From assembly GCF_000194625.1 (NCBI RefSeq), contig NC_015320.1:1348612-1412611 (forward strand): a stretch of 64,000 bases of DNA. The letters run 5' to 3'. Below are positions 27,799 through 36,479 of this stretch, piece after piece. The notes beneath the pieces were generated by a model that was not told where the DNA came from, did no database searches, and saw only the letters and a program-made list of their open reading frames with translations. Both the position numbers and the translations under genes were made by a program. The stretch comes from Archaeoglobus veneficus SNP6. Lineage in GTDB: Archaea; Halobacteriota; Archaeoglobi; Archaeoglobales; Archaeoglobaceae. The stretch's first letter is position 1. The number at the start of each line of letters is the position of its first letter.

Positions 27799-28332
27799 TT
27801 GCTGACAGAAGTGATGATTCTCAGTTTTGGAGGTCAGGGTGGTGTAACGGCTGCAAGAATTCTCGCTCTCGCTGCAGTAAGCGAGGGAATGTACGCACAG
27901 GCCATTCCACAGTTCGGAGCGGAGAGAAGAGGTTCCCTTGTCAGGAGCTATCTCAGACTATCTGACAGGCCAATAAGAAGGCATTCTTCCATAAAAAAGG
28001 CAGATGTGCTGGCCATATTTGCCGAGAAGATTCTTGGTATAGTTAATGCGAATGAGTTCATCAGGGATGGGGGAATTGCTATTCTGAACGCAAAGCAAGG
28101 CATTGCAGAGAAAAACTACTGCGTTAATGCTGCTGACATTGCTCTGAGCCTTAATCTTGTGGCTGCAGGCTGGCCAATCGTGAACACTGCAATGGCAGGG
28201 GCCATGGCAAAGCCCCTCGGGCTGTCAATAGACTCGGTGATAGAAGCCATAAAGTCAACGTTCCCCGGAGAACTCGCCGAAGTAAACGCAAAAGCAGCAG
28301 AAATTGCCTACAGGGAGGTGAGGCAGTGCTAA
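27799..28332 (+). CDS. porG: 2-oxoacid:ferredoxin oxidoreductase, gamma subunit
   Basis: 177 residues from a TTG at 27799, six bases after AAAGGTGAT. LSFGGQGGVTAARILALAA and QFGAERRGSLVRSYLRLSD are the gamma-subunit CoA-binding signatures. First gene of a tightly overlapping gamma-delta-alpha-beta set, the order typical of archaeal pyruvate- and 2-oxoisovalerate:ferredoxin oxidoreductases. AAATTTATAATGG (27737-27749) is a TATA box, giving a leader of about 35 bases. Overlaps the delta gene by seven bases. Confidence 0.92.
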   Translation: MLTEVMILSFGGQGGVTAARILALAAVSEGMYAQAIPQFGAERRGSLVRSYLRLSDRPIRRHSSIKKADVLAIFAEKILGIVNANEFIRDGGIAILNAKQGIAEKNYCVNAADIALSLNLVAAGWPIVNTAMAGAMAKPLGLSIDSVIEAIKSTFPGELAEVNAKAAEIAYREVRQC

Positions 28333-28580
28333 AGATAGACTGCTTGCTGGCAAAACCTTCAAAGGGGTCTGCAGGCAAAACCGGACTGTGGAGGACGTTC
28401 AAACCAATATACAACCCTGAAAAATGCAACCACTGTCTGCTCTGCTGGCTTTACTGTCCCGAAAACGCAATAGAGGTCAACGATGAAGAGGTAAAGATCG
28501 ACTATGAGTACTGTAAGGGCTGCGGAATATGTGCAAAGATATGTCCCAAGAAAGCATTAGAAATGGAGGAGGAAGAATGA
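28326..28580 (+). CDS. porD: 2-oxoacid:ferredoxin oxidoreductase, delta subunit (2[4Fe-4S] ferredoxin)
   Basis: 84 residues from GTG 28326. Two classical cluster motifs: CNHCLLCWLYCPENAI (about 35-50) and CKGCGICAKICPKKAL (about 64-79), each CxxCxxCxxxCP. It passes electrons from the TPP active site to external ferredoxin. The stop overlaps the alpha start (ATGA). Confidence 0.94.
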   Translation: MLKIDCLLAKPSKGSAGKTGLWRTFKPIYNPEKCNHCLLCWLYCPENAIEVNDEEVKIDYEYCKGCGICAKICPKKALEMEEEE

Positions 28581-29710
28581 GGACTCTTTTAACCGGAAAC
28601 TATGCAGTTGCTGAAGCTGTAAAGCTTTCAAGGGCGAAGGTCATTGCTGCTTATCCAATAACCCCCCAAACCACAATAGTCGAAAAGCTTGCGGAGATGG
28701 TTGAGAAGGGAGAGCTCGACGCAGAGTTTATACGTGTCGAATCGGAGCATTCAGCCCTTGCAGCCGTTTACGGAGCCGCTGCTGCCGGACTCCGCACATT
28801 CACCGCAACCTCGAGCCACGGGCTGCTCTACCTGTACGAAATGGTGTGGTGGGTTGCAAACGCCAGGCTGCCCCTTGTAATGGCAGTGGTAACGAGAACA
28901 ATAGGCCCACCGTGGAACATCCATACAGATCACACGGACCTGCTAACGATGCGCGATTCTGGCTGGATAATCTCGATGGCAGAAAACGTGCAGGAAGCTT
29001 TTGATTTGACTATACAGGGCTTCAGGATAAGTGAAGAAGCTGAACTTCCCTTCGTTGTGGGAATGGATGCTTTTCAGCTCAGCCACACCGCTGAAGTTAT
29101 TGATCTGCCGTCTCAGGAAGATGTCGATAAATGGCTGCCTGAAAGAAAGCAGTCTTACAAAATTGAGCCCAACAACCCCGTAACAGTCGGAAGCATCGGG
29201 CCAAACGAGTACACGGCAAAGCTGAGATACGACATGGCCAAAACCATAGAGAGCTCAAAAGAACTCATACGGAAAGCCGACGAAAGCTTCGGCAAGACCT
29301 TTGGCAGAAGCTACGGAGGGCTCGTTGAAAGCTACGAACTCGACGATGCTGAGTACGTGGTTGTGATGGCCGGAGCATGGTGCGGGGATGCGAAGGATGC
29401 GATAGACAGGCTCAGAGCCGAAGGTCTGCCAGTTGGTATGCTGAGGCTCAGATACTTCAGACCCTTCCCCAGAGAAGAACTGGAAGAACTCGAAGGAAGG
29501 AAAGTTCTCGTCGTTGACAGGGCGTTCTCCATGGGTCACATGGGCATTCTCGGCATGGAAGTCTCTTCAGTCATTAACAACGTAACCAACGTCATTGCGG
29601 GAATAGGCGGCGTGGACGTAGGAGTTGAGGATTTCGAGGCGATGTTCAGGAGGTTTGCGAAAGGAGAGCTTCAAAGGGTTGAGTGGTGGCCAAAGGAGGT
29701 GTTCTCATGA
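28577..29710 (+). CDS. porA: 2-oxoacid:ferredoxin oxidoreductase, alpha subunit
   Basis: 377 residues from ATG 28577, eight bases after GGAGGA and overlapping the delta stop. VIAAYPITPQTTIVEKLAEM and VESEHSALAAVYGAAAAGLRT are the alpha TPP-pyrimidine-binding blocks. RTIGPPWNIHTDHTDLLTMRDSG is the form usual in pyruvate enzymes. The substrate is therefore most likely pyruvate, but 2-oxoisovalerate cannot be excluded from sequence alone. Confidence 0.92.
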   Translation: MRTLLTGNYAVAEAVKLSRAKVIAAYPITPQTTIVEKLAEMVEKGELDAEFIRVESEHSALAAVYGAAAAGLRTFTATSSHGLLYLYEMVWWVANARLPLVMAVVTRTIGPPWNIHTDHTDLLTMRDSGWIISMAENVQEAFDLTIQGFRISEEAELPFVVGMDAFQLSHTAEVIDLPSQEDVDKWLPERKQSYKIEPNNPVTVGSIGPNEYTAKLRYDMAKTIESSKELIRKADESFGKTFGRSYGGLVESYELDDAEYVVVMAGAWCGDAKDAIDRLRAEGLPVGMLRLRYFRPFPREELEELEGRKVLVVDRAFSMGHMGILGMEVSSVINNVTNVIAGIGGVDVGVEDFEAMFRRFAKGELQRVEWWPKEVFS

Positions 29711-30591
29711 AAATCAGCGAGCTTCCAAGAGAGAGCATATTGCTGCCCGGAAATCCATCCTGTCAGGGCTGTCCGCATGGTCTTGGGCTGAGAGCTTTAG
29801 GAATGGCCCTCGAAAACATCGTCCTTGTTATACCCGCTGGCTGTACCACCATCATATCGGGAATACACCCGAAGGCGTCCTTTAACGTGCCTGTCCTGCA
29901 TGTCCCGTTTGCTTCAGCCGCTGCGGTAGCATCTGGTTTGGCAGCAGCATACAGGCAGGAAGGCATTGATGCGAACGTCGTCGTCTGGATGGGGGATGGC
30001 GGAGCAGACATAGGCTTCGCCACGCTGAGTGGGGCTGCTGTAAGGAACGAAGACATCATAGTCGTCGTGAGCGACAACGAAGCGTACATGAATACGGGAA
30101 TTCAGTCCAGCGGTACGACTTTCTGGAAGGCAAAAACCACAACTTCACCAGGAGGAAAGAGCGAAGAGAAGAAGGATCTCGCCACAATAATGCTCATGCA
30201 CCGCGTTCCTTACGTTGCAACTGCGAGTGTTGGCTACCTGCCGGATTTCATTGAGAAGCTGAGGAGGGCTTCGGAAATAAAGGGATTCAGATTCATACAT
30301 CTCCACAGTCCATGTCCGCCGGGCTGGCGATTTGACAGTTCGAGAACTGTTGAAATTGCGAGACTTGCAGTGAAGAGTGGAGCATGGGTGTTGTGGGAGT
30401 ACGACGGCAGGTTCAGCATTTCAACGCCAAGCAAGCCTTACAAGAACGAAGAAAGGGGGGCGCCGCTTGAAGAGTACATTAAAGCACAGGGGAGGTTCAA
30501 GGGCATAAAGCCAGAAGATATCGAAGAGATAAGGAGAAAAATCGAGAAGCAGTGGAGGCTGCTGCTATCTTTTGAGGAGACTTTTAGATAA
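29707..30591 (+). CDS. porB: 2-oxoacid:ferredoxin oxidoreductase, beta subunit
   Basis: 294 residues from ATG 29707 (ATGA overlap with alpha). TPP/Mg motif GDGGADIGFATLSGAAVRNE ending with DNEAYMNTG (about 98-130). Cluster-binding cysteines in SCQGCPHG, PAGCTTI and HSPCPPGW. Together the four genes encode the CoA-acylating oxidative decarboxylase that produces reduced ferredoxin, which could feed the Hdr/Mvh system encoded at 51-62 kb. Confidence 0.93.
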   Translation: MKISELPRESILLPGNPSCQGCPHGLGLRALGMALENIVLVIPAGCTTIISGIHPKASFNVPVLHVPFASAAAVASGLAAAYRQEGIDANVVVWMGDGGADIGFATLSGAAVRNEDIIVVVSDNEAYMNTGIQSSGTTFWKAKTTTSPGGKSEEKKDLATIMLMHRVPYVATASVGYLPDFIEKLRRASEIKGFRFIHLHSPCPPGWRFDSSRTVEIARLAVKSGAWVLWEYDGRFSISTPSKPYKNEERGAPLEEYIKAQGRFKGIKPEDIEEIRRKIEKQWRLLLSFEETFR

Positions 30592-30607
30592 ATAGTGCCT
30601 ATATTTT

Positions 30608-31951
30608 TTAGGATGTCAGAACCTCCACGTAGACAGGAGAGTCGCTGAGCTCTATCTCGCTTGCATCCATAACTTTCTCATTTCCGTAGATATTGGTAAC
30701 TTTAACAGTTCCCTTTATCTCCTCTGGAAGGGGAGCGTTTCCCCAGAGAACGTAAATGACCTTGTTTCCAACTGAGAACTTGTACTGCCCGACTTCTGTT
30801 TTCGCACCCTCGAAGGTTTCGTGGTACTCCTGCCTCAGAACCTCAACGCTATCGAAGTAGCTCAGCTTATTCACAAGGGTCTCGTAAGCCTTCTGCGTGC
30901 TGTCAGATTTCCAGTAAAGCCAATTGTCGATGTAAAACAGCTTCTCGGCTCCTAAAGCAATGGAGAACACAGAACTTCTCACTAAAAGCCTATCAATCGA
31001 ACTTATGTCTTCTGGAGGTTCTTCAAGACCCCCGTACTGCACTTCAGTTATCCATATGGGCTTGCTTTTCACTCCATGCTTTTCCAGAAACCGTTTGAAT
31101 TTAAGTACGTATAGGTCTTCTCTTTCCTCGTTGGTATCAATGGTATGGATGTTCGCAATGTCAAAATAATTTGCAGCTTCTCCGATTATCGGTTCCCAGA
31201 ACTCGACGAATTTATCCAGCATCCCGCTCATTCCACCCATTACAACTTTCGCCTCAGGGTCAGCCTCCTTTATAGTTTCGTAAGATACCTTCAGAATCTC
31301 GAGATAGTCTTCAGGTGTCCCTAAAAAGAATTTTAGATCCCATGGGTCTTTACCCTGCATGTCCGGCTCGTTCATTATTTCCCAGTACTTTATAGGATAC
31401 TTCAAGCCAGGCATGTCGTCCACGCCGTCTCCGTCGTATCTTTCGACGAGTCTTCTCAGAAATTCTCTGTAAGCTTCCATATCACATGGTTTTCCAACTT
31501 TAATCTTCTCCTTGCCTGAGGGAAGTGGCATCTTTCCCCAGTACTCATCTCCGTGGCATTTGTCCTGATCCCAGTTTGCGAATGGCTCTACTGTTATGAG
31601 AAGACAGAGGTTCTCATCCTGAGAATGCCTAACGACCTCATCCACAAAACTAAAATCGTATTTCCCTTCCTCCGGCTCTACTGCCTGCCATGTAACCCAG
31701 AATCTCACCCAGGTGGCGTTTTTGACGTTTCCAACCCTCGAAAAGTGCGACTTCTCAAGCTCTTGAAAGCTCTTGGAAGGAGACGTAACTTCTCCAATCT
31801 TTTTCCCAACCTTTTCAAAGTTACCAGAAGGGGTAGATTTCTCTCCAAGTTTCTCTTCAGTGCTGTCTTCTTTCATTTTCTCTGCGCACCCGCTTACAAG
31901 TGCTGCTACGGTTAGAATGGTCAAAATCACAATCAATACATTTACCTTCAT
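30608..31951 (-). CDS. Lipoprotein with clan GH-A glycoside hydrolase-like (GH39/GH5-type) domain
   Basis: 447 residues from ATG 31951 (a GTG nine codons upstream lacks a suitable promoter; CCAAAAATATT lies about 30 bases before the ATG). Signal peptide with lipobox VSGC at about 19-22, then a charged linker. A TIM-barrel region (about 75-370) includes WVRFWVTWQAVEPEEGKYDF, KYWEIMNEPD with the putative acid/base Glu, and PIWITEVQYGG with the putative nucleophile Glu. A small beta domain ends the protein. Likely a surface glycosidase or glycan-binding protein; its substrate is unknown. Confidence 0.75.
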   Translation of the reverse strand: MKVNVLIVILTILTVAALVSGCAEKMKEDSTEEKLGEKSTPSGNFEKVGKKIGEVTSPSKSFQELEKSHFSRVGNVKNATWVRFWVTWQAVEPEEGKYDFSFVDEVVRHSQDENLCLLITVEPFANWDQDKCHGDEYWGKMPLPSGKEKIKVGKPCDMEAYREFLRRLVERYDGDGVDDMPGLKYPIKYWEIMNEPDMQGKDPWDLKFFLGTPEDYLEILKVSYETIKEADPEAKVVMGGMSGMLDKFVEFWEPIIGEAANYFDIANIHTIDTNEEREDLYVLKFKRFLEKHGVKSKPIWITEVQYGGLEEPPEDISSIDRLLVRSSVFSIALGAEKLFYIDNWLYWKSDSTQKAYETLVNKLSYFDSVEVLRQEYHETFEGAKTEVGQYKFSVGNKVIYVLWGNAPLPEEIKGTVKVTNIYGNEKVMDASEIELSDSPVYVEVLTS

Positions 31952-32031
31952 AACAGCATTTTTCTGATCTAAACTCACATAATATTTTTGGCGTTAGTTG
32001 TTCATTCTAAATGATTTGGCAAAGTAGGTTT

Positions 32032-33609
32032 TTACTCATCCCAGAAAAGCCTTCTCTGCTTTTGTTTTATCCCCACTCCAGCTCCTGGCCCTTCTTCCCT
32101 GCTAAGGCTGAGCCACTTCTGCCATTCTTCGGGAGCGTTCTTGCTCATTCCTCCGTGGCTCGTAAGTCTTCTTCTTACTCTCACGAGCACGGGCGAATTT
32201 ATCGCAACTCCCGCAACCAGCGCCTGTCCCTTTGTAAGGCCGGGAAGCTCCTCTATTAGCTCCCTGCCAATGCTCTCGACGCTGCTCTTGATGTTTTCCT
32301 GATCAGCAGGATTGACAATGCGCATTATAATCTGGGTCATGCACTGGCTGAGGATGTCGGAATCTATCTTCGACGGGCGCTGGCTTATAAGACAGACACC
32401 AACTCCGAACTTTCGACCTTCAGCCAGAATTGTCTTCAAAACGTTATAGCTCTTGGCATCGCGGGAAGCAAAGCGGTGCGCTTCTTCAATGATGACGAAG
32501 ACAGGATACTCGAGCCTTTCTCCCATCAGGCCCTTCTCTGCGTTTATTCTTGCGTTAAGAATTCTGTTCAGCAGAACAGATGCAAGAATTTGCTGCTCTA
32601 TGTCGCTGAGCTCGGAAAGCTGCAGAATGCTCGCCTGCCCCGGCTTGAGCAGGTCTTTCAGCTCCATGTGGACATAGTCGTCTATGACCTCAACGCTCTG
32701 AATGTACCTCCTGATTCGCCACGTGAGCGCCTTTACCGTTACATCCTTTGGGTCTCCTGAAACTTCTGCAACCTTTGCTACGAGTTCATCTGATGTAAAC
32801 TTCGTGCCGGCAAGGCTGTCGTAGGCTTTCTTGAGTAAGGCTTCCATCTTGTCGGTTAAATCCGGCAGAAGGTTGATGAGTTCGTCGTACTCAAGTTCGC
32901 TCAGCCGGATCTTTATTTCGTCCTTGTCGAAAACCCTCACATATGGTCTATAGCCGTTGCCTGTAAATTCTTCGAGCCCCTCGACCTCCTTGAGTGTTGC
33001 ATACTCGCTGTGGGGGTCAAGTATCAGCAAAGCGGCGCAATTGTACGGCTTAAGCAGTTCCTCGGCAATAACGCCTGCAAGGTAGCTCTTTCCACTTCCC
33101 GTTGAAGCGAGGATGCACATGTGCTCACTCGTAACTAAAGCTGTATCGAGAACCACTGGAACGTCCTCATCCCTGTTCAGGAGATAGCCAACGTGAATTG
33201 AGCCCATCTCGCCTACCTTCTTCTTCATGAGGACTTCCTGAATCGTTTCCCCTTCTGCCAGAAAAACGGGCTGGCCCGGCTTTGGCGGGATGCGGGGATT
33301 CACAAAGCCAAGGTTTTCGTCGTAATAACCCATTATGCATGCTTTAACTTCAAAAAGCTCGAACTCACTTGTACTAATGCCGAGGGCTCTTACGATCCTT
33401 TCGGGGGCGATTTCGGGTTTTGAGAGGAAAACGTCAGGATAAAGGCGGAGAGGTGAGCGCTTCGTAACCCTGCATATGACCTTTCTACCGTTCAAGAGAT
33501 AGTAAACGAACTCGCCGCTTTTAAGGCGGGTTTTGTCGGGTGTGACGAAACGAAACTCGTGCTGGGACTCTGCGGGCCCTTTAACAAGGCCGATGGGCTT
33601 TGTGTCCAT
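32032..33609 (-). CDS. herA: HerA-type bipolar DNA translocase/helicase
   Basis: 525 residues. N-terminal HAS-barrel (about 1-95), then a RecA-like AAA core: Walker A ILASTGSGKSYLAG (about 165-178), LLILDPHSEYATL, Walker B FVIIEEAHRFAS (about 390), sensor LISQRPSKID, arginine-finger region. It acts with NurA in DNA end resection; nurA, mre11 and rad50 are not next to it here. Divergent from cobT with 111 bases between. Confidence 0.9.
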   Translation of the reverse strand: MDTKPIGLVKGPAESQHEFRFVTPDKTRLKSGEFVYYLLNGRKVICRVTKRSPLRLYPDVFLSKPEIAPERIVRALGISTSEFELFEVKACIMGYYDENLGFVNPRIPPKPGQPVFLAEGETIQEVLMKKKVGEMGSIHVGYLLNRDEDVPVVLDTALVTSEHMCILASTGSGKSYLAGVIAEELLKPYNCAALLILDPHSEYATLKEVEGLEEFTGNGYRPYVRVFDKDEIKIRLSELEYDELINLLPDLTDKMEALLKKAYDSLAGTKFTSDELVAKVAEVSGDPKDVTVKALTWRIRRYIQSVEVIDDYVHMELKDLLKPGQASILQLSELSDIEQQILASVLLNRILNARINAEKGLMGERLEYPVFVIIEEAHRFASRDAKSYNVLKTILAEGRKFGVGVCLISQRPSKIDSDILSQCMTQIIMRIVNPADQENIKSSVESIGRELIEELPGLTKGQALVAGVAINSPVLVRVRRRLTSHGGMSKNAPEEWQKWLSLSREEGPGAGVGIKQKQRRLFWDE

Positions 33610-33669
33610 GGCAACGCATTTGTAAGAGTGAACTTAAATGTTGCCAGTGGGGCGGAAGTTGCTCGCTTT

Positions 33670-33690
33670 CCTGTGCTTCACGTGAACAGG
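33670..33690 (+). promoter_or_regulatory. Palindromic site directly before the cobT TATA box
   Basis: CCTGT (33670-33674) and ACAGG (33686-33690) form an inverted repeat that encloses a perfect 10-base palindrome TTCACGTGAA (33677-33686). The TATA-like CTATAAAT follows at once (33691-33698). Candidate operator in the herA/cobT divergent region. Confidence 0.35.
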
Positions 33691-33720
33691 CTATAAATCA
33701 GGAGGCTGTCAAACATTGTC

Positions 33721-34758
33721 ATGAAGTGGAGGATTGTAAAGGGTGAGAAAGAAGACGCAATGAAGTTCTTCGAACTTCTAAAGGAGAATGTCGTTTTTCT
33801 CTTCACAATCGGCAACACAAAAACAGCCGAAATTCCAGGGATAACGGTTGCTGGAGCGAATCCTGAACTCATAAAGTACACGCCTCCCGCCGACGTGGAG
33901 TTATTATACTACGGCAAATGTAAGTCCATCGATGCGATTCCCGCAACACCCGATGGGAAACCAACTCCAGCTCTGATTACATACACATCCCTCCGCCTTA
34001 CTCAAGTGCCATTCTTCGTCGTTGATAGCGGGCTCATGGTCAAGCCAAAAACACCGTACATCTCGATAGGCGCTCCGGTTGGAGGAAATATAAAAGATGG
34101 GCAGGCGATGAGCGTCGAAGAGGTTAAAGAGAGCTTCGAGAGAGCGAAGAAACTTGGAGAGCATATGTCGAAGCTTGCAGACATCCTCGTCATAGGGGAG
34201 AGTATTCCCGCTGGCACGACAACTGCTGGGGCCGTGCTAAAGGCTTTCGGTGTGAAGGATGCAGTTTCGTCGAGCATGCCTTCAAATCCAGTGGAGCTGA
34301 AGAGGAGCGTTATAGAGGAGGCTGTTAAGAGAGTCAATAGCAGCGACGTGTTCGATGTCGTTGCTGAGGTTGGCGACCCGGTTATGGTCGGCGTTGCCGG
34401 AATCGCCGTTGGTTCGTCAAAGCCAGTTTTACTTGCAGGCGGAACGCAGATGGCAGCAATAGCTCACATTATAAAGAAGATAGACGAAAGCAAGGATATC
34501 GCCATTGCAACCACTGTTTACGTTGCGGACGATGACACGGCAGATATAGCAGGAATCTCGCCCGTTACAGTGATGGCCGCTGATCCAGGACTTGGTGATT
34601 CTGTTAAACCCGGGTTAAGGGCCTATGCAGAGGGCTTCGTTAAAGAGGGTGTTGGAGCTGGAGGGGCAACACTCCTATCTTATGCGAGGGGGTTCAGCAA
34701 GCAGGAGTTTCTGAAGGAGATTGAGAAGGACTACGAGTGTATTGTTGAGTTTGCTTAA
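33721..34758 (+). CDS. cobT: Archaeal nicotinate-nucleotide:base phosphoribosyltransferase (CobT-like, TIGR00303)
   Basis: 345 residues, leaderless behind CTATAAAT. Segments VVDSGLMVKPKTPYISIGAPVG, ILVIGESIPAGTTTAGAVLKAFG and KPVLLAGGTQMAAIAHI are typical of the archaeal CobT family, which activates the lower base as alpha-ribazole phosphate in cobamide assembly. The C-terminal YAEGFVKEGVGAGGATLLSY is the family's conserved glycine-rich end. It connects with the corrinoid-related cobN/ABC genes 12 kb away. Confidence 0.85.
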   Translation: MKWRIVKGEKEDAMKFFELLKENVVFLFTIGNTKTAEIPGITVAGANPELIKYTPPADVELLYYGKCKSIDAIPATPDGKPTPALITYTSLRLTQVPFFVVDSGLMVKPKTPYISIGAPVGGNIKDGQAMSVEEVKESFERAKKLGEHMSKLADILVIGESIPAGTTTAGAVLKAFGVKDAVSSSMPSNPVELKRSVIEEAVKRVNSSDVFDVVAEVGDPVMVGVAGIAVGSSKPVLLAGGTQMAAIAHIIKKIDESKDIAIATTVYVADDDTADIAGISPVTVMAADPGLGDSVKPGLRAYAEGFVKEGVGAGGATLLSYARGFSKQEFLKEIEKDYECIVEFA

Positions 34759-34789
34759 CAAGGCAGGAAAATTCATTTCATTTATAATA

Positions 34790-35098
34790 TTAGCCTGACT
34801 ATCTTCTTCCCTGAACGACTTCAAGAGCTTGGCTGCAGTAATCGACAGCAAAGTGGAGAGAACGGAGAGAACTGAGCAGCGACACGAGGATGCCACAGTT
34901 ATCGAGCTGCCAGCGACATCACGTTGTGAGCTGCATAATAGGAGGCGGACGGGCCCTTTGGAGTCAGCTTTGCTATGATATTTACAGAAGCTATTCCGGG
35001 AACTGAGGTGTATAACCCAACGTAAACAACGAGGAAGGGGAGCAGATGTGGGCTGCAAAAGAGACTGATGCAAAAAGCAAAGATAGAACCGCTGTTGA
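34790..35098 (-). pseudogene. Remnant: C-terminal part of an MFS transporter
   Basis: On the minus strand one frame gives ISLFCSPHLLPFLVVYVGLY, then VPGIASVNIIAKLTPKGP and SASYYAAHNVMSLAAR before a stop. This pattern is the TM10-TM11 region of MFS carriers of the SxYLAxYN type. Sense continues in the next frame as VLSVLSTLLSITAAKLLKSF, a plausible C-terminus. There is no intact start and at least one frameshift. It covers most of the 386-base space after cobT. The matching N-terminal piece lies at 39486-39905, on the same strand. Confidence 0.55.
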
Positions 35099-35144
35099 TA
35101 AGATAAATAATCTATTATTCTCCTTGTAAAAATATGACGCAAAA

Positions 35145-35669
35145 TTACAACCAGTATTTTTTGATACAGTATAGAGACATTACGGCACCCAGCGAGATTA
35201 AAGCTAAACCCACCAGCAAGTGTATTTCCGGATGAGTAGGAGCCGGAACTGGGGTCGGGGCTGGAGTCGGAACGGGTACAGGGGCTGGCGTTGGAGTTGG
35301 GGTTGGTACGGCTGACTTGATAACCATAAACTTATACAGTTCGAATGATCCAGCTGATATACTTGCTATGGCGGACGATAGCAGCAAAATAATTTTGGTC
35401 CTGCTCTCTGGGTGTAAAATTCTTCTACCCTTCCCCGTTAGTTCATAGTACATCCATTTCCTGCCCTCATCCACCTTTCTTATCAACCCTGCCTGTACGA
35501 GTTTGTCGAGGTGCTCTTTAACGGCGGTTTTTGATATGTTAAGCTCTTTTGATAGTTCGGTTAAAGTCATTCGTCTCTCATCGAGCTTCTTAAGTATTTC
35601 TATTCTCGTTTCGGATGCTAAGGCAAACAAATCTTTTCTACCAATGGTTATCTTATCTCCCCTATCCAT
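35145..35669 (-). CDS. Membrane-anchored ArsR-like winged-helix regulator
   Basis: 174 residues. N-terminal wHTH (about 12-85): ASETRIEILKKLDERRMTLTELSKELNISKTAVKEHLDKL with a wing YYELTGKGRRIL. Two hydrophobic helices follow (about 94-116 and 150-168), separated by a Pro/Thr/Val-rich linker of about 28 residues with PTPTPAP-type repeats (35238-35310 in the DNA). Topology suggests a cytoplasmic DNA-binding head tethered by a hairpin with an extracellular Pro-rich loop. Targets are unknown. Basic MDRGDK start with TATA-like box at about 35700. Confidence 0.75.
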   Translation of the reverse strand: MDRGDKITIGRKDLFALASETRIEILKKLDERRMTLTELSKELNISKTAVKEHLDKLVQAGLIRKVDEGRKWMYYELTGKGRRILHPESRTKIILLLSSAIASISAGSFELYKFMVIKSAVPTPTPTPAPVPVPTPAPTPVPAPTHPEIHLLVGLALISLGAVMSLYCIKKYWL

Positions 35670-35787
35670 CTACAACCCTCACACTCCGTAAGGCTTAGCT
35701 ACTGAATATATAGAGTGGTTTATTCATTCATTGTCGGCTAAGGATATATCATCCCAATAAATTTTAATTTAAATAAAGTTCCCAATT

Positions 35788-36015
35788 TCAATTTTTTGTG
35801 TTATTTAACCTTAACTTCAACATGCCATCCGGTCCATGAACGACTGTTGTTCCATCGGCAAAATGGTGAACTACTGAACCAAGCGGAATGTAGTAACCTG
35901 CAACTCCCTTCTCAAGGCGGAATTGTGCGCCAATCGCGTCGTTTTGGGCTGCAAGTACACCACTGCAAGCCAGCAGAACCATAGCACTTATCAGCCCGAT
36001 CCAAGCCTTTCTCAT
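35788..36015 (-). CDS. Small secreted protein of unknown function, 75 aa
   Basis: 75 residues with a Sec-type signal peptide (KAWIGLISAMVLLACSGVLA, cleavage probably after AAA/LAA near residue 23). The mature part includes YYIPLGSVVHHFADGTTVV and HGPDGMLKLRL. GGGAGGTGA lies just before the ATG, a strong Shine-Dalgarno. An AT-rich ATAATTTATTTATTA (about 36046-36060) could be the promoter. The mature part has a His pair and a beta-rich pattern. I do not recognise a family. Confidence 0.65.
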   Translation of the reverse strand: MRKAWIGLISAMVLLACSGVLAAQNDAIGAQFRLEKGVAGYYIPLGSVVHHFADGTTVVHGPDGMLKLRLNNTKN

Positions 36016-36076
36016 CTTTCACCTCCCTGCCGTTTTTAGTTAAATTAGCATAATAATAAATAAATTATCAAACCAG

Positions 36077-36392
36077 CGAAAACGTAAGGTTTTTACCTTA
36101 CAATTTCGGAATTTTTTAATTATCTGCACTGGTGGTTTAATAACTCAGCAGAACATGGATTGGTAACCTCTCATGTAGCACCGAGTTTCTGCCCAACACT
36201 CAATGCATCTGTTCAGTCTCAGATTTGGAAGCCCAGAGATAGACTGCAGAACTATCTGAAAGCAGCAAATGCTACCTTCTCTGCTACTTACAAGCCTTAA
36301 GTGGACTGCCGGAAGTTCGTTCGGTGGTTGGGGTGACGGTTGGAATGACGGCATGAGTTGATAAAAAATGTGTTAACGTCGAAGGTGGTGCG
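36077..36392. other. Hairpin and otherwise empty stretch before the DUF2298 gene
   Basis: A compound hairpin occurs at 36077-36108: CGAAA outer arm with TTTCG, inner perfect stem GTAAGGT-TTTT-ACCTTAC (36084-36101), followed on the plus strand by a T-run (36112-36117). The remaining bases to 36392 contain an open frame of about 75 codons without a good start codon (ending at 36298), which I cannot identify. There is no other gene. GGTGGTG at 36385-36391 is the Shine-Dalgarno of the next gene. Confidence 0.45.
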
Positions 36393-36479
36393 ATGGACTT
36401 CTTGCCATTCTTGGTAATCGTAGAAGCGATCGGATTTATTGCATTTCCGCTTGTAGCATTTCTGTTCGGGAATTTATGG

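Noticed and set aside
34675-35142. A 155-codon minus-strand frame after cobT taken as a gene
   Set aside because: The meaningful residues lie partly in another frame and match the end of an MFS carrier; it overlaps cobT. Treated as a pseudogene remnant.
35238-35310. GGx-type tandem DNA repeat taken as a satellite or CRISPR-like array
   Set aside because: It is the coding sequence of the Pro/Thr-rich linker of the membrane-anchored regulator; there are no spacers.
36131-36298. Open frame of about 55 codons before the DUF2298 gene
   Set aside because: No convincing start codon, ribosome site or recognisable sequence; mentioned only as an empty stretch.
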